A stretch of 64,000 bases of DNA from contig RCZF01000004.1 of NCBI GenBank assembly GCA_006438735.1, forward strand, positions 22,398-86,397. The letters are read 5' to 3'. Shown here piece after piece: positions 44,788 to 54,039 of this stretch. Both the position numbers and the translations under genes were made by a program. Positions within the stretch are counted from its first letter, which is position 1. Every line of letters starts with the position of its first letter. The notes under the pieces were generated by a model, which saw nothing but the letters and a program-made list of their open reading frames with translations, had not been told where the DNA came from and searched no databases. The DNA is from Sphingomonas koreensis (GTDB lineage Bacteria; Pseudomonadota; Alphaproteobacteria; Sphingomonadales; Sphingomonadaceae).

Positions 44788-46599
44788 TTATCGGTCCTTG
44801 CGCTCGCGCGCCGGGCCGTGCTGCATCGTCAAATTGAGCGCCGAATTGACCAGTGACAGATGCGACAGCGCCTGCGGAAAATTGCCGAGCAGCCGCCCGT
44901 CGCCATATTCCTCCGCCAGCAGCCCGACGTCGTTGGCGAGGCCACACAGCCGGTCGAACAGCGCGCGCGCATCATCGGCGCGGCCCTGCAGCGTATAGAC
45001 GTCGACCAGCCAGAAGCTCGCCGCCAGGAACGCGCCCTCGCCGCCGCCGACACCGTCGTCGGTATCGCCGGTCTGGTAGCGCGCGACGAAGCCGTCGTGG
45101 AGCAACTCGGCCTCGATCGCGGCGACGGTGCCGATCATCCGCGGATCGTTCGCGTCGATGAAGCCGACCAGCGGCAGCCGCAGCACCGCCGCGTCCAGCG
45201 CGGGATCGTCATAGGCGCCGACGAAACACTGCCGCACCGCATCGAAGCCCTGCGTCAGCACCTGCGCGCGCACTTCGTCGGCGATTTTGCGATAGCGCGC
45301 GGCGCAGTCGGCATCGTGCCCGTCGAACCACCGCGCCGCGCGATCGAATGCCGCCCAGCACATCGCCTTGGAATAGACGTGGTGGCGCAGCGGCCCGCGG
45401 CTTTCCCAGATGCCGGCATCGGGTTGGCGCCACAGCCCCTCCAACTGGCCCGCCATCAGCCGGAACAATGAATCGGTGTCGGCGTCGCGCTCCACCTCGT
45501 GGCGCGCGGCGAGGAACAGCGTGTCGAGCACTTCGCCGTAAACATCGAGCTGCAACTGGCCGACCGCGCCGTTGCCGAAGCGCACCGGGCGCGATCCCTC
45601 GAACCCCGTCAGCCAATCGGCCTCCCATTCGATCAGCCGGCGATCGCCACCGACCGAATAGAACGGCCGCAGGTCGATCGGCTCGCCGGCGATTGCACGG
45701 CGCAGCCAACCGACCCAGGCCGCTGCCTCGTCGAACAGCTCGGCCTTGACCATCGCCAGCAGCGTGAAGGTCGCATCGCGCAGCCAGCAGAAGCGATAAT
45801 CCCAATTGCGCGCGCCGCCGATCCGTTCGGGAAGCGACGCGGTGGGCGCGGCGACGATCCCGCCGGTCGGCTGGTGGATCAGCGCCTTCAGCGTGATCAG
45901 CGACCGCACGACCTGATCGCGATACGCCCCGTCGTGGTTGATCCCGCCAACCCAATCGCGCCAATAATCGCAGGTATCGGCCAGCGCGTCCGCGGCGACG
46001 ACCGGATCGGGGGTTGGCTTGTACGACTCGAACCAAGTCATCACGAACGCCACGCGTTTGCCCTCGCCGACGGCGAAGCGGCTGCTGCCCCAACGTCCGT
46101 CGAAGGTGACGGGCACATCGAAATCGAGCCGGATCGCATTGGGGCCGGCGATCGCCATGATCGGCCCGGCGCCCTCCTGCCGGATCAACGGATGGATTTG
46201 ACCGTAATCGAAACGGATCGCGAGCTCGGAAACCATCTCGACGCGCCCACTGCGCCCTTCGACGATGCGGACGATATCGGGTGCTTCTCCGCGCATCGGC
46301 ATGAAATCGATCACCGCCACGATCCCGTCGGCGGTGGTGAATTCGGTTTCGAGCACCAGCGTCTCGCCCTGGTAGCGCCGGCGCGTCGCCGTCACCGCGC
46401 CGACGGGCGCGATCCGCCAGCAGCCATTGTCCTCATCGCCGAGCAGGGCCGCGAAGCAGGCTTCGGAATCGAATCGCGGCAGGCAAAGCCAGTCGATCGA
46501 TCCGTCGCGCCCCACCAGTGCGGCGGTCTGGCCGTCGCCGATCAGCGCATAATCCTCGATCCGCCTTGTGCTGGCGACGGCCCCGTCCCGCTTTTCCAT
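44788..46599 (-). CDS. Glycoside hydrolase family 15 protein (glucoamylase/trehalase-like)
   Basis: The start at 46599 (MEKRDGAVASTRRIEDYALI) leaves room for the divergent ABC gene. The roughly 603-residue protein has the N-terminal beta domain (YALIGDGQTAALVGRDGSID, WLCLPRFDSEACFAALLG). The (alpha/alpha)6 catalytic domain has GGARNWDYRFCWLRDATFTL and the late GGGEGAFLAASFWLVDVY with a catalytic Glu. It matches the cytoplasmic GH15 proteins known as glucoamylase or trehalase. The substrate (maltooligosaccharide or trehalose) is not resolved. Confidence 0.9.
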   Translation of the reverse strand: MEKRDGAVASTRRIEDYALIGDGQTAALVGRDGSIDWLCLPRFDSEACFAALLGDEDNGCWRIAPVGAVTATRRRYQGETLVLETEFTTADGIVAVIDFMPMRGEAPDIVRIVEGRSGRVEMVSELAIRFDYGQIHPLIRQEGAGPIMAIAGPNAIRLDFDVPVTFDGRWGSSRFAVGEGKRVAFVMTWFESYKPTPDPVVAADALADTCDYWRDWVGGINHDGAYRDQVVRSLITLKALIHQPTGGIVAAPTASLPERIGGARNWDYRFCWLRDATFTLLAMVKAELFDEAAAWVGWLRRAIAGEPIDLRPFYSVGGDRRLIEWEADWLTGFEGSRPVRFGNGAVGQLQLDVYGEVLDTLFLAARHEVERDADTDSLFRLMAGQLEGLWRQPDAGIWESRGPLRHHVYSKAMCWAAFDRAARWFDGHDADCAARYRKIADEVRAQVLTQGFDAVRQCFVGAYDDPALDAAVLRLPLVGFIDANDPRMIGTVAAIEAELLHDGFVARYQTGDTDDGVGGGEGAFLAASFWLVDVYTLQGRADDARALFDRLCGLANDVGLLAEEYGDGRLLGNFPQALSHLSLVNSALNLTMQHGPARERKDR

Positions 46600-46679
46600 G
46601 GAAGGCCCAACCGATCGTAGCGGCGCGCTGTTCCATTGGCCGTTGAGGCGTTCGCCCTCGCCTGCTACGCGCATCGGCC

Positions 46680-48467
46680 ATGGCCGAGACACACCCCGCC
46701 GCGCCCGCTCCCCGTCCGCAACCCAAGCTTGGCAGCCTGAAAATGGTCTGGCGCTTCGCTTCGCGCTATCCCGGCCATATCGTCGCCGCGCTGATCGCGC
46801 TGGTCGTTGCCGCGGTCGCCACCTTGTGGATCCCGCGCACGTTCAAGGAAGTGATCGACAACGGCTTCACCGCGCACGCCGCGAGCGGGCAGATCGGCCA
46901 CTACTTCTCGCAGCTCGCGATCGTCGTGATCGTGCTGGCGATCGCCTCGTCGGCGCGCTTCTACTTCGTCTCCTGGCTGGGCGAGCGCACCGTCGCCGAC
47001 GTGCGCATCGCGGTGGAGCGCAACCTGTTGCGCCTCGCGCCGCGCTGGTTCGAGGAAAATCGTCCGTCGGAAATCGCCTCGCGGCTCACCGCCGACACCG
47101 CGGTGGTCGAGATCGTGGTCGGCACCACCCTTTCGGTCGCGATCCGCAACCTGCTCGTCGGCGTCGGTGGCATCATCTACCTGTTCACGCTCGCGCCGCG
47201 GCTGGCGCTGTGGCTGATCATCGGCATTCCGCTGGTGATCATGCCGATCGTGCTGCTGGCGCGGCGCGTGCGCAATTATTCGCGGACCAGCCAGGATCGT
47301 ATCGCCGACATCGGCGCGATCGCCGCCGAGACGCTTGGCGCGATGAAGATCGTCCAGGCGTTCGGCCAGGAACGGCGTGAGGCGCTGCGCTTCGAAACCG
47401 CGGTCAACGCCGGGTTCGCCGCCGCCAAATTGCGGTTCGGCTTGCGCGCGCTGCTCACCGCGCTCGTCATCGGGTTGATGTTCGGCGCGATCACGCTGAT
47501 CATGTATGACGCCGTCCACCTCGTCGCCAACGGCAAGCTGACCGGCGGCGCGCTCACCGCGTTCGTGCTGACCGGCGGCATCGTCGCCGGCGCGTTCCAG
47601 TCGCTCTCCGACGTTTATGGCGACCTGTTGCGCGCGTCGGGCGCGGCGACGCGGCTGTCGGAATTGCTCGCAACCGAACCCGAGATCGCGCCGCCTGCAA
47701 ATCCGGTCGCGCTGCCCGAGCCGCCGCGGGGCAGTATCGCCTTCGATCACGTCGTGTTTCATTATCCGACACGGCGCGAAACCGCCGCGCTCCACGATTT
47801 TTCGCTCGCCGTCGAGCCGGGCGAGACGGTCGCGGTGGTCGGCCCGTCGGGCGCGGGCAAATCGACCTTGTTCCAGCTCGCCGAGCGATTCTACGATCCC
47901 GATGGCGGGGTCATCCGGCTCGACGGCGTCGCCCTGCCCGACGCCGATCCCGCCGCGATCCGCGCGCGCATCGCGATGGTGCCGCAGGAAACGGTGATCT
48001 TCGCCGCCTCGGCGCGCGACAACCTGCGCTACGGCCGCTGGGAAGCAAGCGACGATCAGCTCTGGGCCGCCGCCGAAGCGGCCAACGCCGCCGAGTTCCT
48101 GAACAAGCTGCCCGGCAAGCTCGACACGTTCCTCGGCGAAGGTGGTGCGCGGCTATCGGGCGGACAGCGCCAGCGCATCGCCATTGCGCGCGCGCTGCTC
48201 CGCGACGCGCCGATCCTGCTGCTTGACGAGGCCACCTCGGCGCTCGACGCCGAAAGCGAACGGCTGGTCCAAGAAGCACTCGAACGGCTGATGACCGATC
48301 GCACCACCCTCGTCATCGCCCACCGCCTCGCGACCGTACGCGCCGCCAAGCGCATCATCGTGATGGACGAAGGCCGCATCGTCGAAGCCGGCAGCCATGC
48401 CGAACTAAGCAGCGCAGGCGGCCTCTACGCGCGGCTGGCGAGCCTGCAGTTCAGCGAGGCGGCGTAG
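46680..48467 (+). CDS. ABC transporter, fused permease-ATPase (exporter type)
   Basis: The 595-residue half-transporter has six membrane helices in the first 330 residues. The ABC domain has Walker A VVGPSGAGKSTLFQLAE (about 387), signature LSGGQRQRIAIARALL (about 493), Walker B PILLLDEATSALDAESER and the H-loop IAHRLATVRAAKR. This is the MsbA/LmrA-like exporter family acting as a homodimer. Substrate is unknown (lipid, drug or peptide). Confidence 0.92.
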   Translation: MAETHPAAPAPRPQPKLGSLKMVWRFASRYPGHIVAALIALVVAAVATLWIPRTFKEVIDNGFTAHAASGQIGHYFSQLAIVVIVLAIASSARFYFVSWLGERTVADVRIAVERNLLRLAPRWFEENRPSEIASRLTADTAVVEIVVGTTLSVAIRNLLVGVGGIIYLFTLAPRLALWLIIGIPLVIMPIVLLARRVRNYSRTSQDRIADIGAIAAETLGAMKIVQAFGQERREALRFETAVNAGFAAAKLRFGLRALLTALVIGLMFGAITLIMYDAVHLVANGKLTGGALTAFVLTGGIVAGAFQSLSDVYGDLLRASGAATRLSELLATEPEIAPPANPVALPEPPRGSIAFDHVVFHYPTRRETAALHDFSLAVEPGETVAVVGPSGAGKSTLFQLAERFYDPDGGVIRLDGVALPDADPAAIRARIAMVPQETVIFAASARDNLRYGRWEASDDQLWAAAEAANAAEFLNKLPGKLDTFLGEGGARLSGGQRQRIAIARALLRDAPILLLDEATSALDAESERLVQEALERLMTDRTTLVIAHRLATVRAAKRIIVMDEGRIVEAGSHAELSSAGGLYARLASLQFSEAA

Positions 48468-48578
48468 CGCGGGGTGTTGCGGGTGGGACGGCTGCTATTG
48501 GGTGGCTAGCGGAATGTCTCGTCTTGTATGCGACAAGCCGTTAGTTGCCGTGCGAAATTCCGAGAATGTGGACTTCTC

Positions 48579-49313
48579 ATGCAAGCTGACGAGGCGACGA
48601 TAACAAAACTCGCTCGACTGACAGCGCGCGAGAAGGAATGTTTACGGCGGTGTCTGCTTCCGCAAACCGCAAAAGAGATGGCTATCGATCTCGACGTGTC
48701 CCCGCACGCTGTTGAAAAACGGCTGAAGATGGCCCGTGCCAAATTGGGTGTATCCTCGTCCTTAGCCGCTGCCCGAATGCTCGCAGAAGTTGAAGGGTAT
48801 CAACGCTTGGTACCCCAAAATTCGGACCTTCCAACTCAGCTCCGTCACGACCACGGTTATGGCATCGCGATGGCGGTTAAACGCGCGTCGCGGCCATACT
48901 TTTTAGGAGGGTTGGGCATGATCGCCATCGCAATGTTGATTGCATTTGTCGCACAAGACACGAATTCATCTAGCGCTTCTACGACACCGCCTATGCTGGA
49001 AAAGGGGCGTCCAGTCGCCTCTAGAAAGGTCGGGTGGGATGAGGCTCAGGGGTTCCTTAAAGCGCAGTTTAAGAAGAAGGATGCAGATGGATCAGGTTAC
49101 CTTGATCCAAAGGAAGCATCGGCGCTTGAACCCCGTGACAGTGCTCGTGAAAAGGCATTGCCGCCTGCTCCGCCTTCTGGACAACGCGATCCAAGTGCAG
49201 AGCGCAAGTGGATGGCGAAACTCGACACCAATCATGATGGAATGGTCAGCGAGCAAGAATACGTCGGCTACATGCTGCCTTGGACGCTTGCGTCCGGGGT
49301 GCCGGCCGAATAG
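48579..49313 (+). CDS. Membrane-bound HTH regulator with C-terminal EF-hands
   Basis: Starting at MQADEATITKLARLTAREKE, the roughly 244-residue protein has a LuxR-type helix-turn-helix (about 14-65: KEMAIDLDVSPHAVEKRLKM) and one membrane helix (about 108-125). An extracytoplasmic tail carries two EF-hand loops: Asp168-x-Asp170-x-Ser172-x-Tyr174...Glu179 (KKDADGSGYLDPKEAS) and Asp216-x-Asn218-x-Asp220...Glu227 (KLDTNHDGMVSEQEYV). The layout suggests a one-component regulator that senses periplasmic calcium. GC content looks lower than that of neighbours. A start at 48528 is possible but less fitting. Confidence 0.75.
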   Translation: MQADEATITKLARLTAREKECLRRCLLPQTAKEMAIDLDVSPHAVEKRLKMARAKLGVSSSLAAARMLAEVEGYQRLVPQNSDLPTQLRHDHGYGIAMAVKRASRPYFLGGLGMIAIAMLIAFVAQDTNSSSASTTPPMLEKGRPVASRKVGWDEAQGFLKAQFKKKDADGSGYLDPKEASALEPRDSAREKALPPAPPSGQRDPSAERKWMAKLDTNHDGMVSEQEYVGYMLPWTLASGVPAE

Positions 49314-49453
49314 CGACCCGCACAAGGCCAAGCCGATACGATGCCACATTCTGGACGATGCGAAAGCTGCACAAGCTTTACTGTTTAAATGGCGAGTTAT
49401 GAGGATCGGGTTGACAGGGCGCTAAGTCCGCTAATGGGCGCAAGCCGCCACCC

Positions 49454-49876
49454 TCACGCCGTCCGCCAATAAGCGATCCGCCACATCACCAGCGCGATCG
49501 CGCCCGTGAGCGCGGCGGCGATCAGGGCGGCGCCGAGCGCTTGCGCGAGGCGGAGCGGATCGCCGTCGAGCCCAGCGCTCAGGTGCGCCGCGAGCACCAG
49601 CACGAAGCCGACGATCGCGCCCGCCGCCGCGGCATGGGCAGGCCCGCGCCAGCCGATCGCATGCATCGCTAGCCACACCGGCCCGCCGACCGCCGCGATC
49701 GCCAGCGCGGCGAACAGCGAGCCGAGCAGTAGTGCGACCGCCGCAGCTTGAAAAGTCGCGTCGCCGCCCCGCACGACCAGCAGCATGGATGCGGCACCGC
49801 AGAGCAGCGCGCCGACGCCGATCGCCCATCCGGCGCGATCGATGCTGGTGCGATACTCCCCGCCGCTCGATGCCAT
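49454..49876 (-). CDS. Small integral membrane protein
   Basis: From ATG 49876 (MASSGGEYRTSIDRAGWAIG) the 140-residue protein has four hydrophobic helices (about 15-37, 45-67, 78-99 and 115-135) and short charged loops. I recognise no family. It diverges from the ClC gene. The composition matches the chromosome. Confidence 0.6.
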   Translation of the reverse strand: MASSGGEYRTSIDRAGWAIGVGALLCGAASMLLVVRGGDATFQAAAVALLLGSLFAALAIAAVGGPVWLAMHAIGWRGPAHAAAAGAIVGFVLVLAAHLSAGLDGDPLRLAQALGAALIAAALTGAIALVMWRIAYWRTA

Positions 49877-50036
49877 GCAATCCCCCCGCGCCGCCATAGC
49901 ATCGCGGGACGCGGCGACAAAGTGCCTGGCGTCATGCCGTCCGCTGCGAAATATTTTCGTGCGGCCGGTGCATTTTCAGGACGAATCGCGCTACGACATA
50001 ATTCATGCCCTATATCTGCCGCCGGCGCGCGCCGGC

Positions 50037-51335
50037 ATGAAACGCTGGACTCCCCACCGCGCCCGCGCCCTGTTCCGTCACCACGGGCCGCGCTCGCTGA
50101 TTTTCCGTCGCCGTGTCGCCATGGTCGGCGGTGCGATCAGTATCGGGCTCGTCGCGCTGCTGTTCGCTTCGCTGGCCGATCGCGCCAACCGCGCCTTCCT
50201 GCTATTCTACAATGCGAACCCTTATTGGCCGCTGTTGCTGACGCCGCTCGGCTTCGTCGCGGTCGTCTGGATCACGCGCCGCTTCGCGCCCGACGCGCGC
50301 GGCTCGGGCATTCCGCAGGTAATTGCCGCCAGCAGCGATCCGCAAGGCGGGGCGCGCAGCCTGATCTCGGTGCGCACTGCCGTCATCAAGGCGGCTCTTA
50401 CGCTTGCCAGCCTGTTGTGCGGCTCCTCGACCGGACGCGAAGGGCCGACCGTTCAACTCGCCGCGGCAATGATGGCGGTCTGGCACAAGGCGATGCGGGT
50501 CGAAATGCGCGCCTCGATGATCATCGCCGGCGGCGCGGCCGGCGTCGCCGCGGCGTTCAACACGCCGCTCGCCGGCATCGCCTTCGCGATCGAGGAACTG
50601 GCCGCCGCTTACGAACAGCGCATGGCGTTGCTGGTGATGACCGCGATCCTGATTTCGGGCGCGGTCGCTTCGGGCCTCGCCGGCGATTATCTCTATTTCG
50701 GCGCGATCGGCGCGTCGATGAACGTCCGTGCGGCGGTGATCGTCGCGCCAGTCGCCGGCGTGCTGGGCGGGCTCAGCGGCGGGCTGTTTTCCAAGCTGGT
50801 GCTCGGTGTCGCGACATCCTCCTCGGTGGCGATGACAAAAGTGCGCTCCCACCCGTTCTGGTTCGCGCTCGGCTGCGGCGTCGTCGTCGCGGTGCTCGGC
50901 GTATCGACGGGCATGACGTGGGGGCCGGGCTATGCGCAGGCGCATGCCATGATCGTCGGCGTCAATGCGCCCTTCTGGTTCGGCTTCGCCAAGTTCGCCG
51001 TCACCGCCGCGACGGCGATTGCCGGCCTGCCCGGCGGCATATTCGCCCCCAGCCTCGCCACCGGCGCGGGCTTCGGCAACATGCTCCGCTGGTGCTTTCC
51101 GTCCGATCCTGAAAGCGCCGTGGTGCTGCTAGGCATGGTCGCCTATTTCACCGGCGTCGTTCGCGCGCCGCTGACGGCTGTGTTCATCCTGTCGGAAACG
51201 ACCGGGAGCCGCGCGCTGATGCTGCCGATGATGGCGGCGGCATTGATCGCCGATCGGACCAGCCAGGCCATCTGTCGCGAAAAACTCTACCATGGCCTCT
51301 CGCGAACCTTTTCGACCCGCGCCAGCGAGGCATGA
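50037..51335 (+). CDS. ClC-family chloride/proton antiporter
   Basis: The start at ATG 50037 (MKRWTPHRARALFRHHGPRS) gives a 432-residue protein with the ClC selectivity motifs GSGIP (89-93), GREGP (133-137, with the gating glutamate) and GGIFAPSLATGAGFG. The gating Glu is the signature of Cl-/H+ exchangers rather than channels. There is no C-terminal CBS pair. The IS1595-like transposon inserted 11 bases after its stop, next to a hairpin. Confidence 0.9.
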   Translation: MKRWTPHRARALFRHHGPRSLIFRRRVAMVGGAISIGLVALLFASLADRANRAFLLFYNANPYWPLLLTPLGFVAVVWITRRFAPDARGSGIPQVIAASSDPQGGARSLISVRTAVIKAALTLASLLCGSSTGREGPTVQLAAAMMAVWHKAMRVEMRASMIIAGGAAGVAAAFNTPLAGIAFAIEELAAAYEQRMALLVMTAILISGAVASGLAGDYLYFGAIGASMNVRAAVIVAPVAGVLGGLSGGLFSKLVLGVATSSSVAMTKVRSHPFWFALGCGVVVAVLGVSTGMTWGPGYAQAHAMIVGVNAPFWFGFAKFAVTAATAIAGLPGGIFAPSLATGAGFGNMLRWCFPSDPESAVVLLGMVAYFTGVVRAPLTAVFILSETTGSRALMLPMMAAALIADRTSQAICREKLYHGLSRTFSTRASEA

Positions 51336-51360
51336 GGAAAAAAGAAGACGATTACGTAGT

Positions 51361-51555
51361 TTACAAACCTTCGCGCATTGCTTCGGCAAGACAACCGATT
51401 GCGACTGCGGAATGTAGGCCTGCCCACATCCAAAAGAGTTTTGGAGAGCGCGCTCGTGCTATCGGAAGTGGCTTGGCTGGCATCACTCCGTCCTGGAGAC
51501 CCCACAACAACAGGCCGCCAAACAGCGCAGCGCAGGCAAGGAAGGCATAGGTCAA
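51361..51555 (-). CDS. Small membrane protein, transposon passenger
   Basis: The frame starts at TTG 51555, overlapping the TGA of the preceding small gene (TTGA), with GGAGAAGCCGGA upstream. It encodes 64 residues: MTYAFLACAALFGGLLLWGL as one helix, then a basic loop (PIARARSPKLFW) and a second helix MWAGLHSAVAIGCLAEAM. Coupled start and native composition support a real gene. Function unknown. Confidence 0.55.
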   Translation of the reverse strand: MTYAFLACAALFGGLLLWGLQDGVMPAKPLPIARARSPKLFWMWAGLHSAVAIGCLAEAMREGL

Positions 51556-51693
51556 TCCGGCTTCTCCGGCACAGGCTTATGCTTCACCAGCTTCCCGAGC
51601 CGCTCTTTGAAGCGCTCGGGGTCGTCGTCGGTTTCAAGGTCGCGCGCGGCTTGCTTGAATTTGTCGAGTTGCGATTGCTGCCTGTCAGCCATC
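51552..51693 (-). pseudogene. Small charged protein, frameshifted, transposon passenger
   Basis: An ATG at 51693, overlapping the end of the 314-residue gene, begins MADRQQSQLDK. At the AAAA run near 51660 the frame goes to a quick stop. Removing one A gives a native-looking continuation, FKQAARDLETDDDPERFKER then LGKLVKHKPVPEKPD, ending in the TGA that overlaps the membrane-protein start. The acidic/basic pattern suggests a soluble 46-residue protein. One extra A explains the disruption (real or sequencing error). Confidence 0.6.
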
Positions 51694-52629
51694 TTCTTCC
51701 TCGTCGTCGTCCGCCAGCACGGCTTGCTGTGCCTGAAGTAGCTTTATCAGCTTGCCGATCTCTTTGGCACCCATATCGCCGCCACTCACCAGTAGGCTCA
51801 CCGTAGTGGCTTTCCCGACCTTATTGCGCATCCACTCGGTCTCGTCGGCTCGGCGATTTAACTGCTCGTTGGCGACATCGCCGGTCAGTTTGAACGTTGG
51901 CGGCACTGCCGCGGGTGCCGTTGCACGCTCTTGCACCATCACTTCACTCATTGGGATTCCCGTCTCGCTGCCTTCGACCGCCACCCATTGGCCGTCATCG
52001 GAGACGGCGCGGACGCGCATCGGCTTTTCCATCTGGAGCGCCCCGCCGACTTCCCATTGAATGAGATCGCCGACCTTGGCCCCGCCAAACTCGTCCTCGC
52101 GTTGCGATGACGTGTCCGGTGCCGCCGATTCTTCACCCGATTCGCCGTCAGCGCCACGACTTTCGAATGCTTTCTCTTGCTCCAGATAACGGAATGTCTC
52201 GGCATAGGCGTTCACGACCGGATTGATGGCGATGTTCTGGAACCCAGCTCGCAAAAGGTAAGAGCGCAATGCTTCTTCTGATGGGAGCCGCCCATCATAA
52301 CGGTCGAAAATCTCTTGGAAAATGCCCGGGTTTAGTCCTGCCGAGCGCAGCGCAGCGCGACGGTCGCCAGCGGTATCGGGGTGCAGAATATCAACCGCCA
52401 ATTGCGTGACGCGCGTTTCGCCTTTGCCAGCCTTCTCTAGGAGGCCATAATGGGCAAGAGAGGCGAGAGCTTTATCGGATGCGCCACTTTGCCCCGCGTA
52501 TCCGACATGCTTTGCGGCCACAGCACGGTCCACTGGGGCCTGACGGTCGGCATCGAATATTTTCTGTACGCTGGCGACCGCCTTCGCCAGCGACATGTTG
52601 GGGTATCCCGGGCTGTGTTGACGTGCCAT
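51685..52629 (-). CDS. Hypothetical protein with winged-helix-like N-terminus, transposon passenger
   Basis: The start at 52629 (MARQHSPGYPNMSLAKAVAS) has GGAGAAAAGCA upstream. The 314-residue protein has an N-terminal half resembling a winged helix (VGYAGQSGASDKALASLAHY, GLLEKAGKGETRVTQLAVDI). A middle region (RLPSEEALRSYLLRAGFQNI), an acidic linker, an SH3-like strand region (GDLIQWEVGGALQMEKPMRV) and a C-terminal helix ending in a poly-acidic tail (DDDEEEDG) follow. A DNA-binding regulator is possible but not shown. It is the first of three overlapping passenger genes. Confidence 0.6.
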   Translation of the reverse strand: MARQHSPGYPNMSLAKAVASVQKIFDADRQAPVDRAVAAKHVGYAGQSGASDKALASLAHYGLLEKAGKGETRVTQLAVDILHPDTAGDRRAALRSAGLNPGIFQEIFDRYDGRLPSEEALRSYLLRAGFQNIAINPVVNAYAETFRYLEQEKAFESRGADGESGEESAAPDTSSQREDEFGGAKVGDLIQWEVGGALQMEKPMRVRAVSDDGQWVAVEGSETGIPMSEVMVQERATAPAAVPPTFKLTGDVANEQLNRRADETEWMRNKVGKATTVSLLVSGGDMGAKEIGKLIKLLQAQQAVLADDDEEEDG

Positions 52630-53004
52630 TGCTTTTCTCCAATGCCTCATTGCTGGCGACGAGGACTTAGGCAATGAAGAGGCAATAAGCAATGGTCCTT
52701 GACGCCGATTGCTTCGCCGCACATACGGAGTCGCGGAAGGAGGCTCGCGATGCGTGCAATGATGACCGCCAGGAGAGTCGCTCTAGCCGCCGTCACGATT
52801 ACGGACGCGGCGCGGGCTAAATTGAGAAGCCGCCAGACCTTTGCGGGGTCGGCGGCTTCGAAGTGGGCCAATAATCGGATCGAACCAACTGGCGGCGGTG
52901 TGCATAGCACCGCCGCCTTTCTTATGGAATCCCTCTCCTTTCGATGGGGTTTACAACGCCAGCGGGACCGATACCGTTTCGATCCCTTGGCGGGCTGCGG
53001 TGGT
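52630..53004. other. Transposon interior without a supported gene
   Basis: These 375 bases lie between the transposase 3' end and the passenger operon. They contain the leftward promoter region of the passengers and two plus-strand hairpins, including the terminator at 52891. An ATG at 52750 has a good AAGGAGG, but its frame runs through that terminator and antisense into the transposase, so it is not called. Confidence 0.5.
52891..52922 (+). terminator. Rho-independent terminator inside the transposon
   Basis: GGCGGCGGTG (52891-52900) and CACCGCCGCC (52908-52917) form a perfect 10-bp stem with a 7-base loop, followed by TTTCTT. It points rightward. The transcript it ends is unknown; it may insulate the transposase gene from antisense transcription. 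Confidence 0.7.
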
Positions 53005-53967
53005 TTAGCAGTTGATGTTAGGCCTTGCGTAGATGAGGCGCTTACCGACGATGCCTTTGAGGCCTTCGATGGCGCGCGCACGATCATTCACACCATTCGC
53101 GATCCGGTTATTATACCGAAACTCATATTCTGCCAGATAACGGTGCAAGTGCTGCTCGCCGCAATGCTGATAGATGCCCTTCATGCCGCGCTTGAAGATG
53201 CTGAAATAGCCTTCCACGGTGTTGCTGTGGATCGTGCTATCGGCGATATCGACATACTGGCCAGCGCCGTGAGACGTGGTGCCGTGACCGGCGAAATGCA
53301 GTTTCATATCGCGGTAGCCACTATGTTCGTCCGTCATCACGCGGGCTTCGCGGGCAACGTTGGCGATCACGATCGGCATAAGCGTCTCGGCGCGAACATT
53401 TTCGATCACCATCGTGCGAGCCTTGCCGCTGTCGCGATCGACCAGCGCCAGCACCTTCATCTTGTGATGGAACGCGCGCTTGACCGGCGCGCCCTTCACG
53501 CGGCCAATGAACGTCTCGTCCACCTCGACAATGCCGCCGCCCGAACCGAACGGCGCGAGATCGCCAGAGCGCATCGCCTCACGGATGCGGTGCGAGAGAA
53601 ACCAAGCGGTGTTGTATTGCACCTCTAGAACGCGCGAAAGCTGGTGCGAGCTGATGCCCTTCTTGCTGCTCATCATCAGGTGGACGGCTTGCAGCATCAG
53701 GTGAAGCGGCATGCGCGCATGCTCGAACACGGTGCCAACCTTGACGGTGAACTGCTTGCGACATTCGCCACACTTTTTCAGACCGTGGCGGATAGCACCT
53801 TCCGGGTTCTTCTTGCTCGGCTTGCCGCGAACGCCCGCCAGATCATAGACGCGACCGCCGACGACACCGCAATGCGGGCACGTTACGCCACCAGCCCAAA
53901 CGATGCTTTCGAGATACTCGAACGCCTTCGCTTCGTTGTGGAAATGAGGCTGCGATAAAACGGACAT
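53005..53967 (-). CDS. IS1595-family (ISXO2-like) transposase
   Basis: The start at 53967 (MSVLSQPHFHNEAKAFEYLE) has GGGAG upstream. The 320-residue protein has an N-terminal zinc ribbon (CPHC ... CGEC, with HGLKKCGECRKQFTVKVGTV). The ISXO2-like DDE domain has GGIVEVDETFIGRVKGAPV (first Asp), MTDEHSGYRDM (second Asp) and HSNTVEGYFSIFKRGMKGIY (the acidic third position in the N-x-x-E motif). It is intact and probably active. Confidence 0.9.
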   Translation of the reverse strand: MSVLSQPHFHNEAKAFEYLESIVWAGGVTCPHCGVVGGRVYDLAGVRGKPSKKNPEGAIRHGLKKCGECRKQFTVKVGTVFEHARMPLHLMLQAVHLMMSSKKGISSHQLSRVLEVQYNTAWFLSHRIREAMRSGDLAPFGSGGGIVEVDETFIGRVKGAPVKRAFHHKMKVLALVDRDSGKARTMVIENVRAETLMPIVIANVAREARVMTDEHSGYRDMKLHFAGHGTTSHGAGQYVDIADSTIHSNTVEGYFSIFKRGMKGIYQHCGEQHLHRYLAEYEFRYNNRIANGVNDRARAIEGLKGIVGKRLIYARPNINC

Positions 53968-54039
53968 TGCTGTAACTCCCTGTAGGAGTTTCCTAGCAAA
54001 CCCCGTTGGGTTTGTAAACTGCGTAATCGCCAAAAAGAA

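Larger units (their letters stand above)
51347..54031 (-). mobile_element. IS1595-like transposon with three passenger genes
   Basis: Inverted ends match: left ATTACGTAGTTTACAAACC (from 51351) and right, reverse-complemented, ATTACGCAGTTTACAAACC (54027 leftward). Both are preceded by G-A/G-C-G, with the ends at 51347 and 54031. Perfect 8-bp direct repeats AAAAAGAA lie just outside (51339-51346 and 54032-54039), the target-duplication length expected for IS1595. Inside are an ISXO2-like transposase and, downstream on the same strand, a winged-helix-like protein, a frameshifted small protein and a small membrane protein. The duplication is unmutated, so insertion is recent. Confidence 0.88.

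Noticed and set aside
52750..53628. Plus-strand ORF with a strong AAGGAGG inside the transposon
   Set aside because: Its frame passes through the terminator at 52891 and runs antisense to the transposase without a family match.
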